Shown here piece after piece: positions 28,432 to 39,398 of a stretch of 48,383 bases of DNA. This DNA is from Helicobacter bilis. GTDB taxonomy: Bacteria > Campylobacterota > Campylobacteria > Campylobacterales > Helicobacteraceae. Under the pieces are notes generated by a model. It was not told the DNA's origin and did not search any database. It saw only the letters and a program-made list of their open reading frames with translations. The stretch lies in the NCBI RefSeq assembly GCF_900198365.1, contig NZ_FZMS01000072.1, forward strand, positions 1 through 48,383, read 5' to 3'. How positions within the stretch are numbered: position 1 is the first letter of the stretch; the number at the start of each line of letters is the position of its first letter. Position numbers and translations under genes: made by a program.

Positions 28432-29475
28432 TTAAAATAAACTTAAACCATCGTTTTTAGCATAATGCGGAAAAAGCGTATAGGTTTTAGGCGTGGCGAT
28501 TCTGCCTTTTGCGGTGCGTTCAATATAGCCATTTGCAAGTAAGTATGGCTCAATCACATCTTCTATTGTCCCCTCATCTTCGCTCATTGCCGCTGCGATT
28601 GTGTTTAAGCCAATAGGTCTGCCATTTGCCTGTGATAAAATCTTTAAATAGCCTAAATCCATCTCATCAAAGCCTAGCTCATTTACCCCTAATTCATTTA
28701 ATGCGTGTTTTGCGATGACTTCATCGATTATCTTTTTATCCTGCACTTCAGCAAAGTCCCTTACCCTTTTTAGTAGTCGCAGGGCAATACGCGGCGTGCC
28801 ACGCGATCGTTTTGCAATCTCTTTTGCACTCATTTCATTAATCTTTGTGTTTAGTTTAAGGCTTGCTTTTGTGATGATTAAGGCTAACTCATCTTCATTG
28901 TAAAATTCTAGTTTCGCACTGATTCCAAACCTATCTCGCAAGGGGTTTGAGAGCATACCAGCCCTTGTTGTCGCACCGATTAAAGTAAATGGGGCTAAAT
29001 CAATCTTTATAGTCTGAGCGGCTGCCCCTTGTCCTATGATAATATCAAGGCGAAAATCTTCCATAGCTGGATATAAAATCTCTTCAATAGCAGGACTTAG
29101 CCTATGAATCTCATCGATAAACAAAATATCGCCATGACTAAGATTTGTCATAATTGCTGCTAAATCTCCCGCTTTTTCTATCATGGGGGCTGCACTGACT
29201 TTAATATTTGCCCCCATTTCATGTGCGATAATGTGGCTAATCGTAGTTTTGCCAAGCCCCGGTGGTCCAAAGAATAGAATATGGTCTAAACACTCATTAC
29301 GCTTCTTACTTGCTTCAATAAATACCTGCAAATTTTTCTTAATCTTGTCTTGTCCTATATAGTTTTCCCATGATATAGGTCGCAGGGTATTTTCATTTTG
29401 AGAATCTATTGTCTTTTTATCACCAGCGATTATGCGTTCTGTTTGTTCGTTATTTAATAGTGAAATTTTCTCCAT
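28432..29475 (-). CDS. ruvB: Holliday junction helicase RuvB
   Basis: Hexameric AAA+ motor that drives branch migration with RuvA. 347 residues. Walker A GPPGLGKT at 70-77, Walker [13 protein letters not shown], sensor 1 [21 protein letters not shown] with the arginine finger, and a C-terminal winged-helix domain ([31 protein letters not shown]). 52 bases separate it from the PHP phosphatase upstream. Confidence 0.98.
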   Translation of the reverse strand: MEKISLLNNEQTERIIAGDKKTIDSQNENTLRPISWENYIGQDKIKKNLQVFIEASKKRNECLDHILFFGPPGLGKTTISHIIAHEMGANIKVSAAPMIEKAGDLAAIMTNLSHGDILFIDEIHRLSPAIEEILYPAMEDFRLDIIIGQGAAAQTIKIDLAPFTLIGATTRAGMLSNPLRDRFGISAKLEFYNEDELALIITKASLKLNTKINEMSAKEIAKRSRGTPRIALRLLKRVRDFAEVQDKKIIDEVIAKHALNELGVNELGFDEMDLGYLKILSQANGRPIGLNTIAAAMSEDEGTIEDVIEPYLLANGYIERTAKGRIATPKTYTLFPHYAKNDGLSLF

Positions 29476-29527
29476 TATATAGCCTTGTTTTTAGTGAATT
29501 ATAGCAAACTTCAAGTGATATTTTTTA

Positions 29528-30307
29528 TTAATCTAAATCAACCAAAAACTTCTGTTTTTTACGAAAAATTGCAAGTTTGTTAAAGCCAATATCTTTTAGA
29601 ATCTTTAAACATTCTTCATAACCAAAGCCTACTTGACAAGTATCGTGTGCATCGCTTCCCATCGTTATATCAAGTCCTATTTCCTTTGCTTTTTTTAGAA
29701 TCTTTTTTGAAGGATACTGCTCTTTTATATCTTTTCTCAAACCTGCTGCATTTACCTCTAGCACTATATCCATATCTTTCATAATATATAGAGTTTCTTC
29801 CATTTTTGCATAGAGATTCTGCGGCATAATATCGCCAAATAGCTTTGGTAAATCAAAATGTCCAACTATTTGAAAATACCCTGTTTTTGCCATGCCTTGC
29901 AGTGATGAGAGATATTTATCCCAAGTGGCAAATACGCCCATTTTTTGCCATTTACCTATAAATTCTGGGTTATCAAAGCCCCAATCATCTAAGAAATGCA
30001 CCGAACCTATCAAGTAATCCACATTAGAATCTAGCACAGATTTATCTAGTAAATCTTCCCTACCGAGTATATAATCCACTTCTAACGCACGCAAAACTTC
30101 CATAGATTCATAAGATTTTGGAATCTGTGCAAGATAGTTTGGTAAATCCGCAAAACTCATGCGATATTTTTTATCAAAGCCCATCGGGGCATGGCATGAA
30201 AATCCAAAGATATCTATACCAAGACTACTTGCCTTTTGCATGTAAGATTCCATACTGCCATTTGCATGATTGCAGTAAATGGTGTGATTATGTAAATCAA
30301 CTCGCAT
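29528..30307 (-). CDS. PHP-family histidinol phosphatase
   Basis: Probable histidinol-phosphatase (HisJ/HisK type), which removes phosphate in the penultimate step of histidine synthesis. 259 residues. The PHP metal site starts with DLHNHT (H6, H8), continues with FGFSCHAPMG and the E of LEVDYILG, the SVHFLDD and VGHFDLPKLFG motifs, and ends with GSDAHDTCQVG. Substrate specificity is inferred; other PHP phosphoesterases share these ligands. No other his gene is in the window. Confidence 0.8.
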   Translation of the reverse strand: MRVDLHNHTIYCNHANGSMESYMQKASSLGIDIFGFSCHAPMGFDKKYRMSFADLPNYLAQIPKSYESMEVLRALEVDYILGREDLLDKSVLDSNVDYLIGSVHFLDDWGFDNPEFIGKWQKMGVFATWDKYLSSLQGMAKTGYFQIVGHFDLPKLFGDIMPQNLYAKMEETLYIMKDMDIVLEVNAAGLRKDIKEQYPSKKILKKAKEIGLDITMGSDAHDTCQVGFGYEECLKILKDIGFNKLAIFRKKQKFLVDLD

Positions 30308-30395
30308 ATTTTTTCCCTCACTCTATATGGACTAAGATTATTAGCTTATTTTAGATTTGATATAGAATCTAAAAGCAATTTTAATCTTTATAATC

Positions 30396-30785
30396 TTAGC
30401 GAAAAGTCCAAAATTTATGCAACAAATAGCCAACAATGACATACACTATACTTGCAATTATGAGTGCTATATATTCACTCCAAGATAAGATTCTATAACA
30501 TATAATAAGTGTCAATAAATTCGTTATATATGCAAGAGTGCTTGCTATCACAAAGCGTGTAAAATCTCTTCTATGCGTATGCTTCGATTGAAAAGTAAAT
30601 CGCCTATTAAGCAAATATGAGACTATAAAGGCGATTCCATAACCTAGTGCATTTGCAACCTCTGGCATAACACCCATAAAGGTTAAGCCAAACATAATGC
30701 CATAGCCAACAATGGTATTAATAATCCCCACTACACCATAAATAATAGTGCTTTTATCGATATATTTTTTTACATATTGTCTCAA
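30396..30785 (-). CDS. GtrA family membrane protein
   Basis: 129 residues with four membrane spans. The family pattern is clear: YGVVGIINTIVGYGIMFGL, NALGYGIAFIVSYLLNRRFTF, then a short basic loop and two more spans ending in GYLLHKFWTFR. GtrA proteins are thought to flip or aid transfer of polyprenyl-linked sugars in surface polysaccharide synthesis. No glycosyltransferase is adjacent; it lies between a Sel1 protein and a PHP phosphatase. Confidence 0.88.
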   Translation of the reverse strand: MRQYVKKYIDKSTIIYGVVGIINTIVGYGIMFGLTFMGVMPEVANALGYGIAFIVSYLLNRRFTFQSKHTHRRDFTRFVIASTLAYITNLLTLIICYRILSWSEYIALIIASIVYVIVGYLLHKFWTFR

Positions 30786-30806
30786 AACGCTTCTCTTATA
30801 ATAAGA

Positions 30807-31481
30807 CTATTTAATTCCTATTTCATTAAACTCTCTGTATTTATCACAGCCGCTTTGATAGCCATAATCACATGCCTTGCCATAAAACTCTTTTGCTATG
30901 CTTAGATGATTTTTCATATCTGTTTTTTGCTGATACATTACGCCCAAATTATAACAGCCAAGCGGCTCCTTACCATTACATGCTTGTTTATAAAAGTTAT
31001 CTTCCTTATCAAAGCTTTGTCTCACACCCTCTCCATTACCATACATAATGCCTAAACCATAGCAACTTGCGCTATTTTTTTGCTTACATGAACGCTCATA
31101 AAAGTCTCTTGCCCGAAAATAATCATGTAAATGGAAATAATAAATATCGCCGACATTACCACAACTTGCTACATTCCCACTCTCACATAGCTTTTCAAAA
31201 TAGGCTAGTGCTTCATCGTGTCTGCCTGCAAGTGTGTATATCATGCCTACAATCTCACATTGTTTATCAAGGCATTCTTGCGGACCAACTAAGCCATTAT
31301 CAATGAGATAATCACACGCATTCGCATTATTTTGCATACAAAAATTATATGTATAGTGCCATTCTTTTTCAGTCAGCCTCTCAAACGCATTTGCATTGCA
31401 ACACAGCATAAAGCCAACAGAAAAGACTAAACAAAACCTTTTAAAAAAATAAATACAGCGTGTGATAAGAAATGCTCTCAA
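30807..31481 (-). CDS. Exported Sel1-repeat cysteine-rich protein (Hcp-like)
   Basis: 224 residues. A signal peptide (about 15-32, ending NANAF) is followed by three to four Sel1-like repeats of about 36 residues with paired cysteines, for instance RDFYERSCKQKNSASCYGLG and NFYKQACNGKEPLGCYNLG. Each repeat's two Cys form a disulphide in Helicobacter cysteine-rich proteins, which bind peptidoglycan-related ligands and some beta-lactams. The start is TTG at 31481 with AGGGAG seven bases before it. Confidence 0.85.
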   Translation of the reverse strand: MRAFLITRCIYFFKRFCLVFSVGFMLCCNANAFERLTEKEWHYTYNFCMQNNANACDYLIDNGLVGPQECLDKQCEIVGMIYTLAGRHDEALAYFEKLCESGNVASCGNVGDIYYFHLHDYFRARDFYERSCKQKNSASCYGLGIMYGNGEGVRQSFDKEDNFYKQACNGKEPLGCYNLGVMYQQKTDMKNHLSIAKEFYGKACDYGYQSGCDKYREFNEIGIK

Positions 31482-31494
31482 AACAAACTCCCTG

Positions 31495-31659
31495 CTATGC
31501 TATAATCACAGCAATTATAAAAGTAGATTCTATAATATCGGTCTTTATGGGATTTTGTGGAATGTTTTTTAGAATCTTAGCACTTGTTAAATCGTGATTT
31601 GCCAATAAGCTATTTGCCTGTGTTGCTAGTCTATCGGCTATCTTTTGTAAAAATTCCAT
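31495..31659 (-). CDS. Short ORF, possibly truncated partner of the decayed dynamin gene
   Basis: 54 codons starting MEFLQKIADRLATQANSLL with TTAGGGGC a few bases before the ATG, ending in a hydrophobic FIIAVIIA just before the Sel1 gene. It begins 13 bases after the end of the dynamin-like pseudogene on the same strand. Bacterial dynamin-like genes often come in adjacent pairs, so this may be the 5' end of a second copy whose rest was deleted. It could also be a real small gene. Confidence 0.35.
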   Translation of the reverse strand: MEFLQKIADRLATQANSLLANHDLTSAKILKNIPQNPIKTDIIESTFIIAVIIA

Positions 31660-31672
31660 ATTAGCCCCTAAC

Positions 31673-32618
31673 TTAGAATAATCTTTTAACTTCTTTTTGT
31701 GTAGAATCTATTGCTTCCCTGTATGTAGCTACCATAGATTCAATATTTGCGCTTTGAGATTCCATCTCTTTTTGTGCTAATTCTACCGCTTTTTGTGCGA
31801 TTCTGTTTTTATGGTTAGCACTTATTTCTTTTTGTCATCTCTTCTACTTAATTATTAAAGATTTCTGATATTTGCTTGTCTAACTCACTTTTACTCTCTG
31901 GTATAACTTGTGAAATGACTGTATTTTTAATTTGTCGCATTTCATCTTGTTCGTCTGGTTTTTACTACTGCCAAGAATACCCATAATTAAGTTAGGGAGT
32001 AATAACACAAAGATTCCCGCGATAGGATTAAGCACGGACAGAGCAAACCTTAATGCTCCGCCAATAGACCCCTACAAATCACCATGTTTTATTAAGATTT
32101 TTATACCGATATTTAGGACGCTTTTTTGCTCCTCTTGGCAGTTCTGTCCCACCGACATAAATTATTGATTTTTGTGTCGTATTGCCTGTCTTAGTATTTA
32201 TGCTGCTGAGAGTAGAATCTATTCGGCTTGTAATGTCATTAGCAATATCCACCATAGAATCTTTTAATTCCGCAGATAATGGAACTGTGTATTAAATCAT
32301 TAATTACAGAATCTGCCCTCACTTTGCCCTATCCTTTAGAATCTCAGTATCATTTATGCCTAAATTTCTCTACACTGCCATTTTCCCTTACTGCCTCAAT
32401 GTATTCGCTCGTATTATAGTGCAACTCTGTAGCTAGGGCTGTCTCTGGGGTTATGCCCTCACTTATAAGGTATCTTTTTCCTAAAAAGAGTTTAAAAGTG
32501 ATCTTTTCCTAGCACTAAACACACCAATAACTGGCACTATCAAGTCAGTATCGCTAATATGTTTTTGCAGTGTAGTTACCCACTCACTAAGATTTATAGA
32601 ATCTAGCTTTAAGTTCAT
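31673..32618 (-). pseudogene. Decayed bacterial dynamin-like GTPase
   Basis: Read in the minus direction from ATG 32618. Frame one gives 45 residues with VIGVFSARKRSLLNSF and a TAG at 32481-32483; this is the P-loop region, normally GVFSAGKSS, with Gly and Ser both changed to Arg. A one-base slip continues it as LGKRYL and SEGITPETALATELHYNTSE, matching dynamin-like proteins. More frameshifts follow, then SAELKDSMVDIANDI, an in-frame stop after ILIKHGDL, the hydrophobic LNPIAGIFVLLLPNLIMGIL, and a helical tail ending STQKEVKRLF at 31673. Family members exceed 600 residues; about 315 codons remain, so the G2-G5 part of the GTPase and middle domains is deleted. Confidence 0.75.
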
Positions 32619-32697
32619 ATTATTATAAAATATTAAGGTGCTATTCTTGTGGATAACAAGCCTTTAATCTTTATGTTTTTATAAGTCAGATTCAACT

Positions 32698-33324
32698 TTA
32701 TTTATATTCCACCAAATCATCAAGCGAGATTCTATATCTAGGCTGTTGTTCCTTACCACGATAGCCAAAACACACAATAATGCTCACTTGCTCTTTAAAT
32801 GGATCAAGCCCATACAGCTTTTCTACCGCTCTTTTCTCATAGCCCTCAATATAGCAAGTATCAATCTCTAAGAAACTCGCATAGGCTACCATATAAGTTG
32901 CCATAATATAAGCCTGTTTGCTACTCCAGTGTGCTAGAGATTCTCCAGAATCTAGTCCCCGCTCTTTCAAGTATCCACCCAAACGATCACAAAATGCCTG
33001 ATACGCACCCAAATCCATTTTGCGTCTAAAGGTATTTTGCTTTGTGTATTCACTCGGTGGGACTAAGTCATTTTGCAAACTTTTAAATATTACAACTTCA
33101 CTTGCTGTTGTGATTTGAGGCTGATTCCAGCATAATGGACGAAGTGCTGCCTTTGCCTCATCGCTACGCAACACAAGTAATCTTGTAGGCTCTAGCCCAA
33201 AGGAGCTTGGCGATAATCTGCCCACTTCTAAAATCTCATCAAACACTTCTTTTGGAATCTTTTTATTCTCATCAAAAAGTTTGCACGAATGGCGGAAATA
33301 TATAGAATCTAAAAACTTATTCAT
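32698..33324 (-). CDS. Nitroreductase family oxidoreductase (RdxA/NfsB-like)
   Basis: FMN-dependent NAD(P)H nitroreductase of 208 residues, the length of H. pylori RdxA. Family features: FRHSCKLFDENKKI at 11-24 with the R-S pair that binds FMN phosphate, LSPSSFGLEPTRLLVL, the middle AHWSSKQAYIMATYMVAYAS and CYIEGYEKRAVEKLYGL. In H. pylori loss of such enzymes gives metronidazole resistance, but which substrate this one prefers is unknown. The ATG at 33324 is chosen because AAGGAG lies six bases before it. It is 33 bases after typA, probably one transcript. Confidence 0.88.
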   Translation of the reverse strand: MNKFLDSIYFRHSCKLFDENKKIPKEVFDEILEVGRLSPSSFGLEPTRLLVLRSDEAKAALRPLCWNQPQITTASEVVIFKSLQNDLVPPSEYTKQNTFRRKMDLGAYQAFCDRLGGYLKERGLDSGESLAHWSSKQAYIMATYMVAYASFLEIDTCYIEGYEKRAVEKLYGLDPFKEQVSIIVCFGYRGKEQQPRYRISLDDLVEYK

Positions 33325-33357
33325 CACTTACTCCTTATGTAAATTTAAACAACGCAA

Positions 33358-35160
33358 TTATTTAGCCTTTGCTCTCTTACGCATATTTGGCTCTAGAATC
33401 TTCTTGCGGATTCTAATATTTTGCGGTGTTACCTCTAAAATCTCATCATCTTCTATCCACTCTAATGCTCTCTCTAGTGTCAGCTCTCGTGGTGGCACAA
33501 GCTTAATGGCATCATCACTCCCACTTGCACGCATATTTGTCAAATGCTTTGCCTTAATGGGATTAACATCTAAGTCATTATCGCGGCTATGTTCGCCGAT
33601 TACCATACCGATATATACTTTCGTTTGTGGGGCTACAAATAGCACACCCCGCTCTTGTATATTAAAGAGTGAAAATCCTGTCGCCTCGCCATTTTCCATA
33701 GAGATTAACGCACCATTTTTACGCGATTCTACCCCACCGCTAAATGCCCTAAACTCTAAAAAGCTATGATTCATTACACCTTCACCTTTTGTATCTGTCA
33801 AAAACTCGCTACGATAGCCAATAAGCCCCCTTGCAGGGATTTCAAACTCTAGCCTTGTGTAGCCATCACTCATAGGATTCATAGCTTTCATTTCCGCCTT
33901 TCTCTTGCCAAGCTTCTCAATAATCGCCCCGCTAAAATCCTGCGGTGTGTCAATGACTAAATGCTCAAAAGGTTCAGTTTTCACGCCATTTTCTTCTTTC
34001 ACAATCACTTCGGGGCGTGAGATACTAAACTCAAAGCCCTCACGCCTTAGATTCTCCGCTAAAATAGTGATTTGTAGCTCACCCCTTCCGCTTACCTTAA
34101 ACTTCCCTTCGCCCATCTCTTCACATCGCATAGCAATGTTTGTTTGCATTTCTTTTAACAGTCTATCTTTGATTTTATTTGCCGTTACATGTTTGCCCTC
34201 TAATCCCGCCAAAGGACTATCATTTACCGCAAAATACACGCTCATTGTGGGTTCTTCTAAGTGCATAGGATCAAGTGGCATAGGATTATTAGGACATACA
34301 ATAGAATCTCCCACATCAACGGCGTTAAATCCAGCAATGGCTACAATATCTCCCGCTTCAGCAGATTCTATCTCTGTCCTTGCTAGTCCCATAAAGCCGA
34401 TGAGTTTGCTGATACGCCCGGTTTCTTTCTCGCCATCGCTTTTTGCAAGCATTACATTCTCACCCTTTTTCACGCGTCCATTAAACACCCGTGCAATGCC
34501 AATTTTGCCTACATAGTTATCATAATCAAGCGTGAAAACCTGCATTTGCAGTGGATTATCAGCACTTCCGCTTGGCAGTGGCACATACTCTAAAATCGCT
34601 TCAAACAATGGTTCAAGATTCTTTTTAGTATCATTTAAGTCCTTAATCGCATAGCCATCACGCGCAGCCGCATAAATCACCGGAAAGTCAAGCTGAGAAT
34701 CTGTGGCGTCCATTGAGACAAACAAATCAAACACTTCATCAACAACCCTATCTGGCTCTGCGGCAGGTTTATCAATCTTATTTACCACGACAATGGGGCG
34801 GATTCCAAAGCTAAGGGCTTTTTTGACGACAAATTTTGTTTGAGGCATAACGCCTTCTTGTGCATCTACAAGCAATAAAACGCCATCTACCATTTTTAGC
34901 ACCCGTTCCACTTCCCCACCAAAATCAGCGTGTCCGGGCGTGTCAATGATATTTATCTTTGTGCCTTTGTAGTTTATGGCTGTATTCTTTGAAAGGATTG
35001 TAATGCCCCTTTCTCGCTCCAAATCGTTAGAATCCATTACCCTTTCATCAACCTGCTCTCTCTCGCCAAATGTCCCAGACTGACTCAAAAGCCCATCTAC
35101 TAGTGTAGTTTTGCCGTGATCCACGTGTGCTATCACAGCGATATTTCGTATATTTTGCAT
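33358..35160 (-). CDS. typA: Ribosome-associated GTPase TypA/BipA
   Basis: Translational GTPase related to EF-G that helps 50S assembly and stress responses. 600 residues, family length. G1 AHVDHGKT at 11-18, switch [19 protein letters not shown]4 NKIDKP, G5 region VIYAAARDG. Domain III has [27 protein letters not shown] and the C-terminal domain has [31 protein letters not shown] precedes the ATG. Confidence 0.98.
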   Translation of the reverse strand: MQNIRNIAVIAHVDHGKTTLVDGLLSQSGTFGEREQVDERVMDSNDLERERGITILSKNTAINYKGTKINIIDTPGHADFGGEVERVLKMVDGVLLLVDAQEGVMPQTKFVVKKALSFGIRPIVVVNKIDKPAAEPDRVVDEVFDLFVSMDATDSQLDFPVIYAAARDGYAIKDLNDTKKNLEPLFEAILEYVPLPSGSADNPLQMQVFTLDYDNYVGKIGIARVFNGRVKKGENVMLAKSDGEKETGRISKLIGFMGLARTEIESAEAGDIVAIAGFNAVDVGDSIVCPNNPMPLDPMHLEEPTMSVYFAVNDSPLAGLEGKHVTANKIKDRLLKEMQTNIAMRCEEMGEGKFKVSGRGELQITILAENLRREGFEFSISRPEVIVKEENGVKTEPFEHLVIDTPQDFSGAIIEKLGKRKAEMKAMNPMSDGYTRLEFEIPARGLIGYRSEFLTDTKGEGVMNHSFLEFRAFSGGVESRKNGALISMENGEATGFSLFNIQERGVLFVAPQTKVYIGMVIGEHSRDNDLDVNPIKAKHLTNMRASGSDDAIKLVPPRELTLERALEWIEDDEILEVTPQNIRIRKKILEPNMRKRAKAK

Positions 35161-35435
35161 TGTGTATCCTTATGTGTAATTAAAATTAAAGCTAAATTAG
35201 AATAAATCCTAGATTATGACATAGTTATATTAAGATTTGTTAAAGTGAAGTGAGAATGTTTAGCAGAACTAAAATCTCTAAATTTTCATTCATTACCACA
35301 ATCATATAGTCTCATTTAAAGCTATAATACTTCATTTTATGGGTTAAGTGTAAAAAATATTCTGTGATTTTTGTGGTGTATGTAGCATATGTATAGATTC
35401 CAAAATAAACCTTTAGAATCTAAAATTACTTATAA

Positions 35436-35457
35436 CCAATGCTTAACTAAGCATTGG
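35436..35457 (-). terminator. Terminator hairpin overlapping the secA stop
   Basis: CCAATGCTTA and TAAGCATTGG form a perfect inverted repeat (10 base pairs, or 9 with a four-base loop). The TAG stop of secA lies in the loop. On the minus strand it is followed by TTATAAG and then TTTT, a moderate U-tract. Confidence 0.5.
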
Positions 35458-38065
35458 TATCTTCTCTTTGCTTTGCAAGGGCGCCTCGTTTTGGTCCGCT
35501 TTTACCATGGCAGTGTTTATATTTTTTACCACTACCACAAGGGCATATTTCATTTCTTGCTGGTTTTTTATCTCTTATCTCTTCTTCTAATCCGCTATGA
35601 TTTAGCACAAGATTTTCATTTTCATGCTCTAGGTTTGATAGAATCTTTTCTTCTTCTTGCTGCACATCTTGTGTATTAAACTGAATGATTTGCAATGTGC
35701 GATAGGCTTCAATTTTGATATTTTCTACAAGCTCTAAAAAGAGATTGTAACTCTCTTTTTTATACTCTACAAGCGGGTCTTTTTGATTATATCCACGAAG
35801 ACTAATGCCTGTTTTTAAATGATCTATTGAGTATAAATGCTCTCTCCACGCATTATCTACCACTTGTAAATAAATGATTCTTTCAAGCTCGTTACGCATT
35901 TCTGGTGTTGTATTTGCAAACTTTTTGTCATATTCATTTTGCAAGGCGGATATAAGAATCTCTTGTATTTCATGATAGCTTTTTGCTTCTAAAGATTCAC
36001 TCAATTCAAGCAAATACTCTTCTTTTAATACGGCTAAAAGTCCAGAAATATCGTAATTTTCTGGCACATCATGTGGTAATATTTGACTTCTCTCTAAAAG
36101 ATTATGCGCGCTTGTTTCGCGGTTTTCTTTGATTCTTTCTGCCATATTAAAATCTTTTTGTAATAGCTCATTTCTGAATCTATATATGACTTTTCGCTGT
36201 TCGTTACTCACATCATCATATTCAAGTAGGTGCTTTCTTGATTCAAAATGAAGAGATTCCACCTTTTTTTGTGCTTTTTCAATAGATTTTGTAATCATGC
36301 TAGATTCTATACTCTCACCATCTTTCATACCAAGCTTACCCATAACGCCTTTCAACTTATCGCTTCCAAAGATTCTAAGCAGGGAATCTTCAAGGCTTAG
36401 ATAAAATTGACTAACGCCCGGATCGCCCTGTCTGCCTGCACGACCCCTTAGCTGATTATCAATTCTTCTGCTTTCATGTCGCTCTGTGCCGATGATATAT
36501 AGCCCACCTAACTCTCGTATCTCATCATCGATTTTAATATCCACGCCTCTACCTGCCATGTTTGTAGCAATGGTTACTGCACCTTTTAGCCCTGCGTTTT
36601 TGATGATTTCTGCTTCTTTTTCATGCTGCTTTGCGTTTAATACATTATGCGGGATTCTAGCCTTTTTTAGCCATTCATGCAAAACTTCGCTTTTTTCAAT
36701 ACTTGCTGTGCCAACAAGCACTGGCTGCCCTTTTTTATATAGTTCTGTGATTTTATCTAGCACTGCTTGGAATTTTTCTTGCTCACTTTTATAGATTAAA
36801 TCATTTAAATCTTTTCTCTGTATCGGTAAGTTAGTCGGTATGGATACAACTTCAAGTTTATATATTTCTAAAAACTCTGTGGCTTCAGTCTGGGCTGTCC
36901 CTGTCATGCCGCCTAATTTATCATAGAGTCTAAAGTAGTTTTGGAATGTAATATCTGCTAGTGTTTGACTTTCTTCTTTAATTGCTACGCCCTCTTTTGC
37001 TTCTAGGGCTTGATGCAGTCCTTCGCTAAATCTTCTGCCTTCACTTAGTCTGCCTGTAAATTCATCTACAATTACAACTTCGCCATTTTGGACTACATAG
37101 TCTTTATCTTTTACAAATAGATAATTCGCCTTTAAGGCTTGGTCTAGGTGGTGTGATAAAGACGCATTTTCAATCGCATAAAGATTTTCTACATTAAAAA
37201 GCGATTCTGCTTTTTTGATTCCATCTTCTGTGGTTAGAATCACGCGATTTTTTTCATCAACGCTAAAATCAGTTTCTTTTTGCATTTTCTTTGCAACAGA
37301 ATCTGCTAATTGATAATTCTCCATTTTGCGATTAATTGGACCAGAGATTATAAGTGGCGTTCTAGCTTCATCAATAAGGATAGAATCTACTTCATCAACG
37401 ATAGCAAAAAAGTGGTGTTTTTGCACTTTTTGGTCTAAGTTATACTTCATATTATCCCGCAAATAATCAAATCCATATTCATTATTTGTGCCATAGACTA
37501 TATCGCTTGAATAGATCTTTAAACGCTCTTCATCACTTTGTATCGCATTTGTAATAACGCCTACACTAAAGCCAAAAAAGTTATAAAGTGGCTGCATAGT
37601 CGCTGCATCTCTATTTGCTAGATAGTCATTCACGGTTACAACATGCACGCTTTTACCAGACAAGGCATTTAAGATAACTGGCAGTGTTGCTACAAGCGTT
37701 TTTCCCTCCCCTGTTTTCATCTCTGCAATCTTTCCTTCATGCAAAGCCATACCACCGATAAGCTGCACATCAAAATGTCGCATATTAAGGATTCTCTTAC
37801 TTGCTTCCCTTGTGAGAGAAAAGACTTCTTCAAGTTTAGAATCTAAAAGCGAATTTATCACTTGAATAGAAAAATCACTACTATCTAAGCTACCAAGCTT
37901 ATGTGTAACCTCATCTTTTATCGCTTGAAATCTCTGCTGTAAAGCTTCATCGCTTAGAGATTCTAACTCTGCTTCTAATGCGTTTATCTTACGCACACGA
38001 TTTTTGTAGCCTTTTAGAATCTTATCATTACGAGTGCCAAAAATTTTCCCAAATAAAGTTTTCAT
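35447..38065 (-). CDS. secA: Preprotein translocase ATPase SecA
   Basis: Motor of the Sec export pathway. 872 residues. Walker A in MKTGEGKTL (about 116-124), Walker [25 protein letters not shown]-region motifs, the second nucleotide fold with [10 protein letters not shown] and [21 protein letters not shown], and the C-terminal zinc site [14 protein letters not shown] that binds SecB or phospholipid. AAAGGATATAC precedes the ATG. It starts 41 bases after hspR on the same strand, so it is probably read from the cbpA promoter as well as any of its own. Confidence 0.98.
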   Translation of the reverse strand: MKTLFGKIFGTRNDKILKGYKNRVRKINALEAELESLSDEALQQRFQAIKDEVTHKLGSLDSSDFSIQVINSLLDSKLEEVFSLTREASKRILNMRHFDVQLIGGMALHEGKIAEMKTGEGKTLVATLPVILNALSGKSVHVVTVNDYLANRDAATMQPLYNFFGFSVGVITNAIQSDEERLKIYSSDIVYGTNNEYGFDYLRDNMKYNLDQKVQKHHFFAIVDEVDSILIDEARTPLIISGPINRKMENYQLADSVAKKMQKETDFSVDEKNRVILTTEDGIKKAESLFNVENLYAIENASLSHHLDQALKANYLFVKDKDYVVQNGEVVIVDEFTGRLSEGRRFSEGLHQALEAKEGVAIKEESQTLADITFQNYFRLYDKLGGMTGTAQTEATEFLEIYKLEVVSIPTNLPIQRKDLNDLIYKSEQEKFQAVLDKITELYKKGQPVLVGTASIEKSEVLHEWLKKARIPHNVLNAKQHEKEAEIIKNAGLKGAVTIATNMAGRGVDIKIDDEIRELGGLYIIGTERHESRRIDNQLRGRAGRQGDPGVSQFYLSLEDSLLRIFGSDKLKGVMGKLGMKDGESIESSMITKSIEKAQKKVESLHFESRKHLLEYDDVSNEQRKVIYRFRNELLQKDFNMAERIKENRETSAHNLLERSQILPHDVPENYDISGLLAVLKEEYLLELSESLEAKSYHEIQEILISALQNEYDKKFANTTPEMRNELERIIYLQVVDNAWREHLYSIDHLKTGISLRGYNQKDPLVEYKKESYNLFLELVENIKIEAYRTLQIIQFNTQDVQQEEEKILSNLEHENENLVLNHSGLEEEIRDKKPARNEICPCGSGKKYKHCHGKSGPKRGALAKQREDTNA

Positions 38066-38106
38066 GTATATCCTTTTTATTAGAATCTATTCATCACTTC
38101 TTTGCA

Positions 38107-38481
38107 TTACTTTTTGGAATGCAAAACAAGCTCATAAGAGCTTTTGATAATCGTTAAATCGCCTGATACACTCTTTGTGCTTTGCTGTTTATGCAAATTA
38201 TTCCGCAAATCATCATTTAAACTATCAAGCTCATCCATTCTCTCTTTTAATCGCAAGATAATATCCACACCCGCAAGATTCACCCCTAAATCTCTAGTAA
38301 GCTTTAAAATCGTCTTAATCTTATCCATATCTCGCTGTGAATAAAGCCGCATTTTCCCATCAGTGCGTGAAGGCTCAATAAGCCCTTCTTTCTCATACTG
38401 CCGCAAAGTTTGCGGGTGAATATCAAGTATCTTTGCTACTACGCTAATCAAAAAAACCGGTTCATCATAACTTGCATCCAT
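38107..38481 (-). CDS. hspR: Heat-shock repressor HspR (MerR family)
   Basis: Represses chaperone genes by binding HAIR-type inverted repeats. 124 residues: MerR-type winged helix with HPQTLRQYEKEGLIEPSRTDGKMRLYS (about 22-48), then a short coiled coil. It lies 13 bases after cbpA, the same cbpA-hspR order as H. pylori, where HspR with HrcA controls this operon, groESL and hrcA-grpE-dnaK. Here it is followed by secA. Confidence 0.96.
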   Translation of the reverse strand: MDASYDEPVFLISVVAKILDIHPQTLRQYEKEGLIEPSRTDGKMRLYSQRDMDKIKTILKLTRDLGVNLAGVDIILRLKERMDELDSLNDDLRNNLHKQQSTKSVSGDLTIIKSSYELVLHSKK

Positions 38482-38494
38482 GCTATTCCTTTCC

Positions 38495-39364
38495 TTATAG
38501 TTCTTTTTGCAACAACTCTTTTAACTCATTGCTTAGCGTATTAGAATCTGGCAATTTTGCATACACTTGCAGGATTAAATCTCCATATTGCCCCGTCTTT
38601 CTATCTTTAAAACCTTTGTTTTTAATACGCATTTTCTTTCCATTTTGCATATTTGCTGGAATCTTAATAATCATTTCTTCACGCAGTGTTTTTATACTCG
38701 CTTTATCTCCAAAAAGCATTGCTTTGAGTGGCACTTCTACAACTTGAGTGAGATTATAACCATCAATGCTATACCCTTCCTCTGGTGTTATTTCAATGGT
38801 GATTATCGCATCGCCGACCATATTGCCAAGTTTTTTACCTTTACCTTTTGCACGAAGTTTTGAACCATTTGTAATGCCCTCTGGTATCTTTAACTCAAAG
38901 CTAGAACCATTTAAGTGCAAACGCAAAGTATCGCCTAACAACGCGCTTTTAAGCGATATGCTCGCCCTTGCTTCAATGTCTAAGTCAATGCCATCACCCA
39001 TACCATTATCAAAACCAAAGTTAAATGAGCTAAACCCTGAATTACTACCATTAAAGCCCCTGCCACGCGCACCAAAAATATTTTTTAAAATATCATTTAA
39101 ATCAGCACTTTGATAAGAGCGGCTAAAATCACTGAAATTTTGCCCATTAAACATGCTATCGCCATATTGATCGTATTCAGCCTTTTTTTGCGGATCGCTT
39201 AGAATCTCATACGCACCATTTATCTCTTTAAACTTTTCTTCAGCTTCTGCGGATTTATTCACATCGGGGTGATATTGTCTTGCAAGCTTTCTGTATGCTT
39301 TTTTAATCTCGTCAGCACTTGCATTTTCACTAATATTTAATGTTTGATATAAACTTTTTGCCAT
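38495..39364 (-). CDS. cbpA: DnaJ-family co-chaperone CbpA
   Basis: Co-chaperone for DnaK. 289 residues: J domain 1-70 with HPD at 32-34, a Gly/Phe/Ser-rich linker (about 75-130: [18 protein letters not shown]), then two DnaJ C-terminal substrate-binding domains ([33 protein letters not shown]). There is no zinc-finger domain, which separates CbpA from DnaJ. It is first in the cbpA-hspR-secA operon, with a -10 box at 39391-39398. Confidence 0.95.
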   Translation of the reverse strand: MAKSLYQTLNISENASADEIKKAYRKLARQYHPDVNKSAEAEEKFKEINGAYEILSDPQKKAEYDQYGDSMFNGQNFSDFSRSYQSADLNDILKNIFGARGRGFNGSNSGFSSFNFGFDNGMGDGIDLDIEARASISLKSALLGDTLRLHLNGSSFELKIPEGITNGSKLRAKGKGKKLGNMVGDAIITIEITPEEGYSIDGYNLTQVVEVPLKAMLFGDKASIKTLREEMIIKIPANMQNGKKMRIKNKGFKDRKTGQYGDLILQVYAKLPDSNTLSNELKELLQKEL

Positions 39365-39390
39365 ATATACCTCGTAAAACTTTTAGTGTT

Positions 39391-39398
39391 ATTATAGC
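39391..39398 (-). promoter_or_regulatory. -10 box of the cbpA-hspR-secA operon
   Basis: GCTATAAT on the minus strand, perfect extended -10, about 27 bases before the cbpA ATG. HspR should bind near here by analogy with H. pylori, but I could not pick out a clear HAIR repeat. Confidence 0.6.
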
